64,000 bases of DNA from Pyrinomonadaceae bacterium (GTDB lineage Bacteria; Acidobacteriota; Blastocatellia; Pyrinomonadales; Pyrinomonadaceae): contig JAVEDE010000125.1 of the NCBI GenBank assembly GCA_030841105.1, forward strand, positions 62,001-126,000. The letters run 5' to 3'. Under the pieces are notes generated by a model, which searched no databases, was not told where the DNA came from, and saw only the letters and a list, made by a program, of their open reading frames with translations. Of the stretch, positions 16,340 to 24,890 are shown one piece after another. Position 1 is the first letter of the stretch. Each line of letters starts with the position of its first letter. The translations under genes were made by a program, and so were the position numbers.

Positions 16340-18607
16340 GTGAAAAGGCTGGATCGATTTTTCTCTCTCTTCTTCATTGCACTCTTCCTGCTCGCGCCGC
16401 AGCATGCTTACGGGCGGGAGGCTACCCCGCTTGTACGGGCATCTAAGGTAGGCGTTGCGACAGGCGCGGACAGCACAGCTGCCGGTGTCTCTGGCTCGCA
16501 GCGGCGTCGGCCTCAAAAGTCCCGCGTCCTCGGCGAACTCACGCGCTGGGATAGGCAAGCGCGCAACGTCACTATCATCCGCGACGACTGGGGCATCCCG
16601 CACATCCACGGGCGGACTGACGCCGACGCCGTCTTCGGGTTGCTCTACGCGCAGGCCGAGGACGATTTCAACCGCGTGGAGATGAACTACCTCAACGCGC
16701 TCGGGCGCGTGGCCGAGGCCGAGGGCGAGCGCGCCGTCTACCAAGACCTTCGCATGAGGCTCTTCACCGACGAAGAGAGCCTCAGGGCTCAGTACGCGGC
16801 GAGCCCGCAGTGGCTCAAGGCGCTCATGAACGCCATGGCCGACGGGCTCAACTACTACCTTCACAAGCACCCGAAGGTGAAACCCAAAGTCATCACGCAC
16901 TTCGAACCCTGGATGGAGCTCAGCTTCACGGAGGGGAGCATCGGCTGGGATCTCGAAACTATCGATCTCAAGCAACTCGAAGCGTTCTACGGGAGCGACC
17001 GCAGGTGGCAGGTCTCCGCCGTGGACGCAGGCACGGCCGGGGCACACGAACTCGCCGGCGAGCCCGGCGGGTCGAACGGTTTCGCTATCGCGCCGTCGAA
17101 CACAGCGGGACGCCGCGCCCTCCTGCTCATCAACCCGCACACCTCTTTCTTCTTTCGCGCGGAGGTGCAGGCGGCGAGTGACGAAGGGCTGAACGTGTAC
17201 GGGGCGGTGACGTGGGGACAGTTCTTCGTCTACCAAGGGTTCAACGAACGCGCGGGGTGGATGCACACGTCGAGCACCGCCGATGCTATGGACGAGTATC
17301 TGGAGACGATCAACAGGAAAGGCGCCCGACTCTACTACCGCTACGGGGCGGGGGAGCGGCCCGTGACCGTCTCTCACGTCAACGTCGCATACCGGACTGA
17401 GAGAGGCACGGCAAACAAGGAGTTCACCATCTACCGCACGCACCACGGCCCCGTCGTCCGCGAAGCGGGCGGAAAGTGGGTGAGCGTGCGGCTGATGCAC
17501 GACCCTGTGAAGGCACTCATGCAGTCATACCTGCGGACGAAGGCCAGAAACTACAAGGCATTTCGTCAGGTCATGGAACTCCACACCAACTCTTCGAACA
17601 ACACCATCTATGCCGACGCCGACGGCCAAATCGCATACCTGCACGCCAACTTCATTCCGCGGCGCGACCCGCGCTTCGACTGGACCAAGCCGGTCGACGG
17701 CAGCGATCCGGCGACGGAATGGCGCGGGCTGCTGTCGGTCGAGGAGTCGCCGCACCTCCTCAACCCGCAAAGCGGCTGGCTCTACAACTCGAACGATTCG
17801 CCCTGGGAGGCGGCCGGGCCTTCGAGCCCGAGGCGGGAGGACTACCCGCGCTATGTCGATAACGGCTCCCCGTCTCCGCGCGGCCGCCACGCCGTGCGTG
17901 TGCTCAAGGACAAGAAGGACTTCACGATCGAGTCGCTTCGGGATGCGGCGTACGACAGCTATCTCACGGCTTTCGACGAGCTGCTCCCACCGCTCTTCAA
18001 GGCATACGCTGAGGCTTCGGCTACACACCCGCTGAAGGTGAGGCTGGCCGAGCAGATCGAGCTGCTGCGCGGATGGGACCGCCGCTGGTCAACCACGTCG
18101 GTGCCGACGGCGCTGGCGATCTTCTGGGGCACCGAGCTGGGCAGGCGCAGCGCCAATCCTACCGCGGAAAACCGGCTTCAGGCGCTCGCTGCCGCTTCAG
18201 ACCGTCTGGCTCGGGACTTCGGCAGCTGGCGGACGCCTTGGGGTGAGATCAACCGTTTCCAGCGCTTCACCGGAGACATCGCGCATCCGTTCAACGATGC
18301 CGCGCCGAGCATCCCCGTGGGGTTTACGGCGGGTCGCTGGGGTTCACTGGCATCCTTTAGTACGCCGCTCTTCCCGGGTGCCAAGCGCTGGTACGGCACT
18401 AGCGGGAACAGCTTCGTGGCCGTGGTGGAGTTCGGTGACAGAGTGCGCGCCAGCGCCGTCACCGCTGGGGGTGAGAGCGGCCACCCCGCCTCGCCGCACT
18501 TCAATGATCAGGCGGAGCGTTACGCGACGGGCAACCTCAGGGAGGTGTACTTCTATCCGGAGCAGTTGAAAGGACACACCGAGCGCACATACCACCCGGG
18601 GCAGTAA
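16340..18607 (+). CDS. Penicillin acylase family N-terminal-nucleophile hydrolase
   Basis: 755 aa. GTG start with GAAGGAGG 7 bp upstream. Signal peptide at residues 1-25. The family hallmarks are present: WGIPHIHGRTDADAVFGLLY with AQAEDDFNR (alpha chain), the autocatalytic junction with nucleophile S245 in GGSNGFAIAPS and the downstream LLINPHTSF, then HGPVVREAG and the NSSNNTIYADADGQIAYLHA beta-chain block. The mature enzyme is a periplasmic alpha/beta heterodimer cleaving amide bonds (beta-lactam side chains, acyl-homoserine lactones or other N-acyl compounds); substrate cannot be told from sequence. It is monocistronic, just right of the cassette array. Confidence 0.93.
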   Translation: MKRLDRFFSLFFIALFLLAPQHAYGREATPLVRASKVGVATGADSTAAGVSGSQRRRPQKSRVLGELTRWDRQARNVTIIRDDWGIPHIHGRTDADAVFGLLYAQAEDDFNRVEMNYLNALGRVAEAEGERAVYQDLRMRLFTDEESLRAQYAASPQWLKALMNAMADGLNYYLHKHPKVKPKVITHFEPWMELSFTEGSIGWDLETIDLKQLEAFYGSDRRWQVSAVDAGTAGAHELAGEPGGSNGFAIAPSNTAGRRALLLINPHTSFFFRAEVQAASDEGLNVYGAVTWGQFFVYQGFNERAGWMHTSSTADAMDEYLETINRKGARLYYRYGAGERPVTVSHVNVAYRTERGTANKEFTIYRTHHGPVVREAGGKWVSVRLMHDPVKALMQSYLRTKARNYKAFRQVMELHTNSSNNTIYADADGQIAYLHANFIPRRDPRFDWTKPVDGSDPATEWRGLLSVEESPHLLNPQSGWLYNSNDSPWEAAGPSSPRREDYPRYVDNGSPSPRGRHAVRVLKDKKDFTIESLRDAAYDSYLTAFDELLPPLFKAYAEASATHPLKVRLAEQIELLRGWDRRWSTTSVPTALAIFWGTELGRRSANPTAENRLQALAAASDRLARDFGSWRTPWGEINRFQRFTGDIAHPFNDAAPSIPVGFTAGRWGSLASFSTPLFPGAKRWYGTSGNSFVAVVEFGDRVRASAVTAGGESGHPASPHFNDQAERYATGNLREVYFYPEQLKGHTERTYHPGQ

Positions 18608-18958
18608 GCCGTATGAGTCATGGCAAGCCCGGTTGAGGTCCTGATCCCGATATTCACGCATCGAGCTCTTAAGCTCGGGGGCTTGGCTGCGGTTCATTAC
18701 ATGGTTCGCCTCTTCAAGGGGAAGGTCTCGACAGGCTGCATGACTTTAAACATTAGCCACTAGTCGCAGAGCTTGAACTCCCTCATTGATTTAAAAAAGT
18801 CTTGCGCCCCGCAGATAATATGGTATCTTGCCGCTGATCGGACGCGCCCACGCCGCGCGCCGCCTGCAAGCTAGGGACACACCCCTCATATCCCGAAGGT
18901 GTTTCTCTCCAACTACACAACTTAAATTTCACACTTACTTGCTAAGGAGTATGCCCCC
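18608..18958. other. Intergenic region upstream of the HTH gene
   Basis: 350 bp without a gene. It ends in AAGGAG 9 bp before the ATG at 18959. An AT-rich patch (TTTAAAAAAGTCTTGCG, then TAATATGGTATCTT, 18789-18832) is a plausible promoter area, but no clean -35/-10 pair can be assigned. Confidence 0.5.
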
Positions 18959-19456
18959 ATGTCCGCGCTTAAGGATCTAGAGGATGAAGAACTATTAACC
19001 GATGTTGGTGACCACGAGGAGCCCGACAGCGGGGAGGAGATCGCTCCCCTCCCGCCGCGCCAAGAACGAGCCCTCGAAGCTGTTCTCAGTGCGCCCACTC
19101 TGAAGGAAGCAGCCCGTGCTGCCGGCATTGGCGAAACCACCCTCTGGCGCTACATGCGTGAGCCGGCGTTCAAGCGTCGCCTGCGCGAGGCTCAGCAACA
19201 CCACTTCACCCAAACTGCCATCCGTGTCCAGCGGAACGCTGATGACGCTATTACAGTCCTCCATGAGATTATGACTAACGGCACTGCATCCGACTCTGCG
19301 CGGATCGCCGCGGCGCGCTTCTTCTTTGACAACTCCGTCCGCATGGGCGAGATAGAGAAGTTGAAGGCTGACATGGAGGAACTTCAAGAACTCTACAGGT
19401 CACAGCGGGAACAGGAGGAGATCGAAGCTCGATCCAAAGAAAAGGAGGAAGAATGA
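18959..19456 (+). CDS. Helix-turn-helix protein, phage terminase-small-subunit-like
   Basis: 165 aa. An acidic N-terminus is followed by a helix-turn-helix at residues ~37-75 (ALEAVLSAPTLKEAARAAGI, then GETTLWRYMREPAFKRRLRE), the pattern of phage terminase small subunits and related DNA-binding proteins. The rest is a long helix ending in a charged coiled coil (EIEKLKADMEELQELYRSQR). The stop overlaps the start of the next gene by 4 bp. No large terminase, portal or capsid gene lies nearby, so a phage role is not supported; a domesticated regulator is possible. Confidence 0.6.
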   Translation: MSALKDLEDEELLTDVGDHEEPDSGEEIAPLPPRQERALEAVLSAPTLKEAARAAGIGETTLWRYMREPAFKRRLREAQQHHFTQTAIRVQRNADDAITVLHEIMTNGTASDSARIAAARFFFDNSVRMGEIEKLKADMEELQELYRSQREQEEIEARSKEKEEE

Positions 19457-20265
19457 GCCTCCACCTCTCGGTCAAAAGTTTAACCGTTGGCATAAAAAGG
19501 CTTCAAGCAACTGCCCGCAAGGGATCACGCCATTGCCCTCACTGCCGCGAAGAAAGATACCATTCGTCGTGGCTTGATCCTCTGAAGCCGTCCCCACGGC
19601 CGGAAGACTTGATTACGGTGAAGTGTGAGTTCTGCCACACCGAGTACGTCAGCAATATGGCCGGTATGCCAGAGTATGAGCGTGAAATATACCGGCTATT
19701 GTATTCCATCACTTTAGAAGATCTCTATCGGGATCCGAAGGCGCATGCGACCTTCTTATGGATCAGGCACTGGGCGTCCGCGAAACGAAAACGAGCAGCG
19801 CGGCGCGCACCGCCCGGTGACACCGCAAACGAAAGAATCAAACTCGACTCGGGCACACGGCGGCGGATTGATAAATTGAGTGTCGAGTCGGCAAATCTTT
19901 TTACCAAAAAGCATCGGATGCTCAAGTCGAAGTACGGGGGAATACCTTTCCCTGAGCACCAAGATTTAGTCAATGAGGTGCGGTCTCAGGCGAAGGGCAA
20001 ATGGGGATCGCCTTCTCCAGCGGGTGTTGAGGAACTTGAGGATGAGCGGATCGCGCACCTCATTTGCGCCGCCCTTGAGAAGATCATTTGGGGCGAGATG
20101 CGCTCCGACACACAATCGGCCATTGAGAGGATAGAAAGAGAGATTGAAGAGTTGATAAAGGAGGTCAAGGTAAGAAAATCAGCTAGTGCCGAGCATCTTC
20201 AGAATTTGACCTACTATAACCAACATGGGGAACCCGTTGATTTGTCCTCTTTGCCCATTTTTTGA
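19453..20265 (+). CDS. Zinc-ribbon protein of unknown function, coupled to HTH gene
   Basis: 270 aa. The start codon overlaps the upstream stop (ATGA). Residues 28-58 hold a CPHC...CEFC pair typical of a zinc ribbon. Next comes a basic segment (SAKRKRAARRAP), then a helical region (RIDKLSVESANLFTKKHRML) and a coiled coil (SAIERIEREIEELIKEVKVR). It probably binds nucleic acid or protein. No family is recognised. The tight overlap with the HTH gene suggests one complex. Confidence 0.6.
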   Translation: MSLHLSVKSLTVGIKRLQATARKGSRHCPHCREERYHSSWLDPLKPSPRPEDLITVKCEFCHTEYVSNMAGMPEYEREIYRLLYSITLEDLYRDPKAHATFLWIRHWASAKRKRAARRAPPGDTANERIKLDSGTRRRIDKLSVESANLFTKKHRMLKSKYGGIPFPEHQDLVNEVRSQAKGKWGSPSPAGVEELEDERIAHLICAALEKIIWGEMRSDTQSAIERIEREIEELIKEVKVRKSASAEHLQNLTYYNQHGEPVDLSSLPIF

Positions 20266-20340
20266 GTAGTCGTGACAACTGTAGCGGTCGGTCTCAGATT
20301 CTGAGAGTGAGTTGGTTGTTCAAATGAAAGCTATCAAATA

Positions 20341-20370
20341 AACCTTTCAAAACCTTTCAAAACCTTTCAC
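20341..20370. repeat. Three tandem 10-bp repeats
   Basis: AACCTTTCAA is repeated three times, the last copy ending in C. It lies between the zinc-ribbon gene and the TonB-receptor remnant and could mark an insertion boundary. No gene runs through it. Confidence 0.7.
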
Positions 20371-20402
20371 GCTAGAGATCTCGGCTGACGTGGACTGTAT
20401 CT

Positions 20403-20608
20403 CTATCCATTTCCCCGCTTCCCAACATCGAGATCGGCAACCTGCTCAACAAAACCGTCTACACCTTCGGCGCGGAGTTTATTAGCTTCAACGCGCTGCG
20501 CCCTGCGGCGACCGCCGAGCAGCGTCAAGCGTTCCTCGACTCGTTCCTCGTCCCCCCCACACACTGCGCCCGCGCACCGTGCGGGTCGGGCTGAGGTTCG
20601 ATTTTTAA
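20403..20608 (+). pseudogene. 3' remnant of an Oar-like TonB-dependent receptor
   Basis: The plus strand reads SISPLPNIEIGNLLNKTVYT, then FGAEFISFNALRPAATAEQR and QAFLDSFLVP, and after a one-base shift at a run of seven C (20552-20558) continues HTLRPRTVRVGLRFDF and stop at 20606-20608. The GNLLN and terminal RVGLRFDF are the last beta-strands of acidobacterial Oar-like outer-membrane transporters. The ~1000 upstream codons are absent, replaced by the HTH/zinc-ribbon pair, so this is a truncated, frameshifted relic. Confidence 0.7.
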
Positions 20609-20694
20609 ATGGCCGCCAATCCCGCAATCGCCGCTCGAAAAGAGGTGACCATCAGACGAAGAAACAAACGTTCAGCGCGCCGCCTGCAATGCTT

Positions 20695-21363
20695 TTAATT
20701 GGGATTGATTTTCTCGATCTCTTTTTCGATCAACGGGAGTACCCGCTGGCGGAGTTTTAGAACCAGCGCGTCGGCCTGTTTCACGTCGTCTTCGAGGCGG
20801 GCGCGGCTTTGAGAAGTTTGGTTCAGCAGGCTTTCGGCTCCCTTCCGCTCATTTTCCAGCACCCGGCGGCGCACGTCCCGCAGTTCTGAAGTGCGGGTTG
20901 AGCCGATCAGGCTGATGGCGCGCTCGACGCTGTCGGGACGCATGTCTTCTTCAATCTGCACCAGACGGGTTTTGAACGAAGTCTCCTTTTCGATCAATTC
21001 GAGCAGCTGTTTCCGCATGACTTCGGCGCGCTGCTCGGCTCGACTTAAAAGTTCTAAATTGAGCGCAATGCGGTTTTGTTGGTCGTTCGACTGGGCGCTC
21101 TGTTTTGCATCGGGCGCGGAGAACTTGTCGCTGATCTCGCGCAACCTGGTATTCAAAGTTTGCAGCGATTTACGCAGGAGCCCGATCTCATTCGCCACCG
21201 GGTCGTTCGGATTGGCGTTCGGCGGGATGCTCGGCGCTCGTTCTTGAGCCTGAGACACCGGGTTCGGCGTGTGACGGGGTTCGGGGGTCTGGGCAAACGA
21301 ACTGAGGCTTAAAAGTGTCACGACGCAAATCACGGCCGGGAAAAGTTTTGCACGCGTAGTCAT
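20695..21363 (-). CDS. Secreted coiled-coil protein, unknown
   Basis: 222 aa with a signal peptide (residues 1-24, cleavage after SSFA). A proline-rich linker (PEPRHTPNPVSQ) leads to a long helical region (residues ~55-215) with coiled-coil heptads (LLRKSLQTLNTRLREISDKF; LEDDVKQADALVLKLRQRVL). It is likely periplasmic and structural or adaptor-like. It stands alone between the TonB relic and tag. No family is recognised. Confidence 0.7.
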   Translation of the reverse strand: MTTRAKLFPAVICVVTLLSLSSFAQTPEPRHTPNPVSQAQERAPSIPPNANPNDPVANEIGLLRKSLQTLNTRLREISDKFSAPDAKQSAQSNDQQNRIALNLELLSRAEQRAEVMRKQLLELIEKETSFKTRLVQIEEDMRPDSVERAISLIGSTRTSELRDVRRRVLENERKGAESLLNQTSQSRARLEDDVKQADALVLKLRQRVLPLIEKEIEKINPN

Positions 21364-21609
21364 TTGCGGATTCCTTCTTGTTTGAGAGTTTCGGGACAGT
21401 CATTGTCACGCTTTAACGCGACGGCAGTTCGTTTATTATCACTGCGTGAGGTTCAAGTTCAAAGCTTATTTCGCCGCGAATTGTATGTGCGTGTCGAGCG
21501 GAAGAATCTCTGGATGTATCAGGAAGAGTTTAAGCCCCAAGCCGCCGTCAATCCGCCCTCGCTATCGTGATAGGCCGCCGGGCGGCGGGTGGGATAAACT
21601 CTCTAAATC

Positions 21610-22161
21610 ATGACTTCCTATTGCGAGTTTGCCGTCACGGATTCTTTACACAAACCGTATCACGACTACGAGTACGGTTTTCCCCTGCGCGACGATTCCG
21701 CGTTGTTCGAGCGGCTGATTCTGGAAATCAATCAGGCGGGACTTTCCTGGTCAACCATCCTGAGAAAGCGTCCGGCCTTTCGACGAGCCTATAGCGAATT
21801 CGATCTCGACGCGGTGGCCGCCTACGACGATGCCGATAGGAAGCGCCTGCTCGGCGACGCGGGCATCATACGCAACCGTCTGAAGGTGAATGCGGCCATT
21901 GAGAATGCGCGTCGGCTGGTCGAACTGCGTCACGAACACGGCTCGTTCGCGGAGTGGTTGAACCGACACCACCCGGCGTCTAAAGAAGCGTGGGTGAAGT
22001 TGTTTAAGCAGCGCTTCTTATTCACAGGCCCGGAGATCGTCAACGAGTTTTTGATGAGCACGGGATACCTACCGGGGGCGCACAGGCGGGAGTGTCCGAT
22101 TTACGAGAAGGTGTTGGCGTCGAATCCGCATTGGGTAAATGTGCCGGGGCAGCAAGCCTGA
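21610..22161 (+). CDS. tag: DNA-3-methyladenine glycosylase I
   Basis: 183 aa, the normal Tag length. Diagnostic blocks are present in order: YHDYEYGFPLRDDSALFERL, NQAGLSWSTILRKRPAFRRA, the GIIRNRLKVNAAIENARRL helix-hairpin-helix region and a C-terminal FLMSTGYLPGAHRRECPIY. It excises 3-methyladenine from alkylated DNA to start base-excision repair. Standalone gene; a long inverted repeat follows its stop. Confidence 0.95.
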   Translation: MTSYCEFAVTDSLHKPYHDYEYGFPLRDDSALFERLILEINQAGLSWSTILRKRPAFRRAYSEFDLDAVAAYDDADRKRLLGDAGIIRNRLKVNAAIENARRLVELRHEHGSFAEWLNRHHPASKEAWVKLFKQRFLFTGPEIVNEFLMSTGYLPGAHRRECPIYEKVLASNPHWVNVPGQQA

Positions 22162-22207
22162 CAGGTCTTCAACTCGTTCCCTCAATAGCATATTTTCCAC
22201 ACCCGGA

Positions 22208-22257
22208 CGCGACGAGGTGGCGGCGAGCTTTTAGAAACCCGCCGCCACCTCGTCGCG
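22208..22257. terminator. 17-bp perfect stem between convergent genes
   Basis: CGCGACGAGGTGGCGGC (22208-22224) pairs perfectly with 22241-22257 across a 16-base loop. It lies between the ends of tag (plus) and the repeat protein (minus). No T-tract follows on the plus strand, so it is a bidirectional stem-type terminator or transcript stabiliser rather than a classic intrinsic terminator. Confidence 0.65.
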
Positions 22258-22303
22258 AAAAAAGTTAATCCCTTTGAGTCTCTCCGAGCCGGGGCAGAAG
22301 AGC

Positions 22304-23218
22304 TTACCTGCTTCTAACGCCGATGCGTTTCTGCACGAGCGTTTCGATGTCAATGGAGACGCCTTCGGCTTTCGCCTGCCGAATAAAGTCGCCGTCAATG
22401 TTGAAGATGCGCATCTTCACGAGGTCTTCGACCGAAAGGTTCGTGAGTCCTTCGCCGCGAGCCTGCGCGACCAGTTCCGGCGTGACTTTAAAAATCTGCA
22501 TCTTGACGAGACTCTCGAACGGCTCTTTGTTGAAGCCCATCTGAGCCACCTTGGCTACGAAGTCGGCGTCTATGTTGAAAATCCGCGCCTTGACCAGTTC
22601 CTCCATGCCGAGGTTCGGGAAGCCGCTCGCCTTCATCTCGCGCATGAACTTCGAGTCCACTTTGAAGATCGCCGCTTTGAACAGATCGTCAACGTCGAGT
22701 TTGCCGAAGTCCGCCGAGAGCAAGTCGTCGGCTAACACGGTCGTCACGTTCAAGGTCGTCGCCGCGAACAGCCTGTCCTCGGAATCGTGACCGTCCTTAT
22801 GCTTGGAAGAACTCTTTTCAAAGTCGAAGCCCCGGCTCTTCATCGCCGACAGGAAACTCTGATTTCCCGTGAAGCGGAAAGTGCCTGAGCCTTTGCCGTT
22901 TTGGAACGTGCCCTCGCAGTCAATCGTGCCCGCCTCGCGCACGAGGCTGAACCTGGCTGCGCCGCCGTTGACGACTTGTTCGCGGCGCAAGCCTTGCAAA
23001 TCGGCAAAATCGTAGTTTGATCCCATCTGATTCCGGCCGCCGTTTTCGTGGCGACGCTCGAAAGACAGGTAAATTTTGCTAGGCTCTTCGGCCTTGGCCG
23101 AGGCCGTCCACGTGCCCGTCACCGCCGCGCCCTGTGCGAAGGCGTTCGAACCGGCGATCAAGACGAAGAGGGCGAGACTGAAAGCGGTGCGCGTTAACAT
23201 CTGCACGTGTTTGTTCAT
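22304..23218 (-). CDS. Secreted protein with tandem ~30-residue 'LVKxRIFNID' repeats
   Basis: 304 aa from the ATG at 23218 (GGAG 8 bp upstream; signal peptide ends NAFA-QG). After a lipocalin-like N-terminal part (GTWTASAKAEEPSKIYLSFE), residues ~175-300 contain about five repeats of the form L-V-K-x-x-I-F-x-(I/V)-D-x-x-F-(9-12)-G-(F/L/V), e.g. LVKARIFNIDADFVAKVAQM and LVKMRIFNIDGDFIRQAKAE. Such repeats occur at the C-terminus of acidobacterial M56/BlaR1-type and other exported proteins. Function unknown; probably a periplasmic protein-binding array. Confidence 0.75.
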   Translation of the reverse strand: MNKHVQMLTRTAFSLALFVLIAGSNAFAQGAAVTGTWTASAKAEEPSKIYLSFERRHENGGRNQMGSNYDFADLQGLRREQVVNGGAARFSLVREAGTIDCEGTFQNGKGSGTFRFTGNQSFLSAMKSRGFDFEKSSSKHKDGHDSEDRLFAATTLNVTTVLADDLLSADFGKLDVDDLFKAAIFKVDSKFMREMKASGFPNLGMEELVKARIFNIDADFVAKVAQMGFNKEPFESLVKMQIFKVTPELVAQARGEGLTNLSVEDLVKMRIFNIDGDFIRQAKAEGVSIDIETLVQKRIGVRSR

Positions 23219-23558
23219 GGCAACATCTCCTGACTTAAATTGCATTACAAAAGGTAGACACCGCGGGGCGTGGATTTGTGGCAAAAATTTTCCCGGCACA
23301 TTCTCCGGCGGGATGACGGCAAGGCTAAAAATGAATGTTGTTGCCGCGCGGCCACAGAGTAGTTTAGTGTTGAGTTTGGAAGTGACAACGAAAATGTGAC
23401 GAAGCGCGGGATTGAGTTGACGAATGTGCGAACCGGCGTGACGAGCGAACGAACCCGTTCACCCGGCAGCTTTTTTAGAACGCGGCGGTTCTGCCCGACA
23501 GCGGCGCGGACGTGCCCGTTTACTGTCGAGACGAGACTTTTGAGAGTCGGCATTTAGC
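23219..23558. other. Divergent intergenic region
   Basis: 340 bp between the repeat-protein gene (minus) and the modified-DNA reader-like gene (plus). Nothing beyond the shared upstream role is seen; the plus-strand start at 23559 has no obvious Shine-Dalgarno. Confidence 0.5.
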
Positions 23559-24050
23559 ATGAACACGTACCTCCTGACATGGAGTCCGAAGAAGTGGCGT
23601 TGGACAGACCTCTCGAAACGCATCGGCGAAATTAAGAAGAACGGCTTCTGCCTCAGCGATTGGAGTTGCGGGAATAACAAATCAATCGCGAGAGGCGACA
23701 GGCTGTTTCTGTTACGTCAGGGCGAAGAGCCGAGGGGCATCGTCGGCGCTGGTTGGGCCGAGTCCGAGCCGTTTGAAGAGATTCATTGGCGGGCAGAGAA
23801 GGCGCGTGCCGGGAGGACGACCATGTACCTCAACGTTCGTTGGGAGACGCTGCTGAACCCTGAGAGCGAATCCATCTTCCCGCGCGAGTGGTTGAATGAA
23901 GGCGCGCTGTCGAAGGTGAACTGGAACACACAAATCTCAGGCATCAGCATCCGCAGTGAAGCGGCGGACAGGCTTGAGGAACGGTGGGAGTCTTTCCTTG
24001 AAAACAGGGAGAATGAGTTCTCCCTGTTCAGCAACACTTCAACGGATTAG
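23559..24050 (+). CDS. Standalone EVE/ScoMcrA-N-like domain protein (putative modified-DNA reader)
   Basis: 163 aa. The order MNTYLLTWSPKKWRW, DWSCGNNKSIARGDRLFLLR, GEEPRGIVGAGWAESEPFEE and IHW matches the N-terminal head domain of ScoMcrA-type restriction enzymes, a PUA/EVE-related fold that senses modified bases. In McrA-type enzymes it is usually fused to an HNH nuclease; here the protein ends after ~25 helical residues with no nuclease motif, and no nuclease gene is adjacent. So it may be a reader that recruits a partner, or a remnant. The domain call rests on motif pattern. Confidence 0.65.
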   Translation: MNTYLLTWSPKKWRWTDLSKRIGEIKKNGFCLSDWSCGNNKSIARGDRLFLLRQGEEPRGIVGAGWAESEPFEEIHWRAEKARAGRTTMYLNVRWETLLNPESESIFPREWLNEGALSKVNWNTQISGISIRSEAADRLEERWESFLENRENEFSLFSNTSTD

Positions 24051-24089
24051 ATAGCAAAGAGTTTTCGTTTACTAACTCTTACCCGTCCA

Positions 24090-24890
24090 TCAGGTCATAC
24101 AGTGTTCATCGAGTTCTCTGCTCAGCCACGTCGAGACATCCCTCAGACTTTCTAAAGTGACCTCGTGCCCCATCGGGTATTCGCGGTAAGTGAGTTTCAC
24201 CGGGAGCGTCTGTAGCTGCTTCTGAATACCGCGGCCTTCTTCGATCGGCAGCACAGGATCGTACAGGCCGTGGGTGACGAGCACCGGCATGCCTCCGAGC
24301 GCGTGTTGATCCAGTTCGTGCGGGAGCACCGACGCAGGGAAGCGCCCGCTCATCGCGACCACCCCGGCGATCTTCTCAGGCCGGGTGAGCGCGAGCGCAA
24401 GACTCATCATCGCTCCCTGACTGAACCCCGCCACATAGACGCATTTATCGTCAGCGCCGTAGGTGTGGACGAGCGCGTCTAAAAAGCCGGGTATCAATTC
24501 GAGACTTCGCTTCGCCTGCTCTATGTCCGCCGTCATTCCCCGCGGAGTGAATTCGATGTTGAACCAGCCGTATGCGCCCGCGCCCATCACGACCGGAGCG
24601 CGTGCGCTGACGATCAGAAACCGCTCGTCCAGATAAGGCGCGAGGCCGAACAGGTCTTCCTCGTTGCTGCCGATGCCGTGCAACAGCAGCAGGAGCGGAG
24701 CGGGCGATTGCCCCTTGCGTCCCGGCTCGCGAACCAGATGCGTTAACGAGTTTTTGTTTGTGCTCAAGCCCCTTTGATTCCTTTCACAACTGATCGCGCG
24801 TGTGCGCGGAGTCTTCACCGGGTTTCTGTTTGACGGATGTTCGTCCACTTTAACATTATCAGAGTTCAGGCCGCCGGTTATCGAGGCCAC
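24090..24890 (-). CDS. Phospholipase/carboxylesterase family hydrolase
   Basis: 266 aa as read, but conserved sequence begins near residue 50, so the true start may be later (e.g. TTG 24767). Alpha/beta hydrolase: oxyanion region LLLLLHGIGSNEEDL, nucleophile GFSQGAMMSLALAL, Asp in THGLYDPVLP, His in YPMGHEV. This is the short serine-esterase (YpfH/lysophospholipase) type. It overlaps the end of the YcaQ-like gene by 13 bp and is likely co-transcribed with it. Confidence 0.88.
   Translation of the reverse strand: MASITGGLNSDNVKVDEHPSNRNPVKTPRTRAISCERNQRGLSTNKNSLTHLVREPGRKGQSPAPLLLLLHGIGSNEEDLFGLAPYLDERFLIVSARAPVVMGAGAYGWFNIEFTPRGMTADIEQAKRSLELIPGFLDALVHTYGADDKCVYVAGFSQGAMMSLALALTRPEKIAGVVAMSGRFPASVLPHELDQHALGGMPVLVTHGLYDPVLPIEEGRGIQKQLQTLPVKLTYREYPMGHEVTLESLRDVSTWLSRELDEHCMT

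Noticed and set aside
16235-17500. 421-aa minus-strand ORF opposite the penicillin acylase
   Set aside because: Arg/Val-rich antisense shadow in GC-rich DNA; the plus strand carries all conserved motifs.
18959-20265. Prophage
   Set aside because: Only a terminase-small-subunit-like HTH protein is present; no large terminase, portal, capsid or integrase gene nearby.
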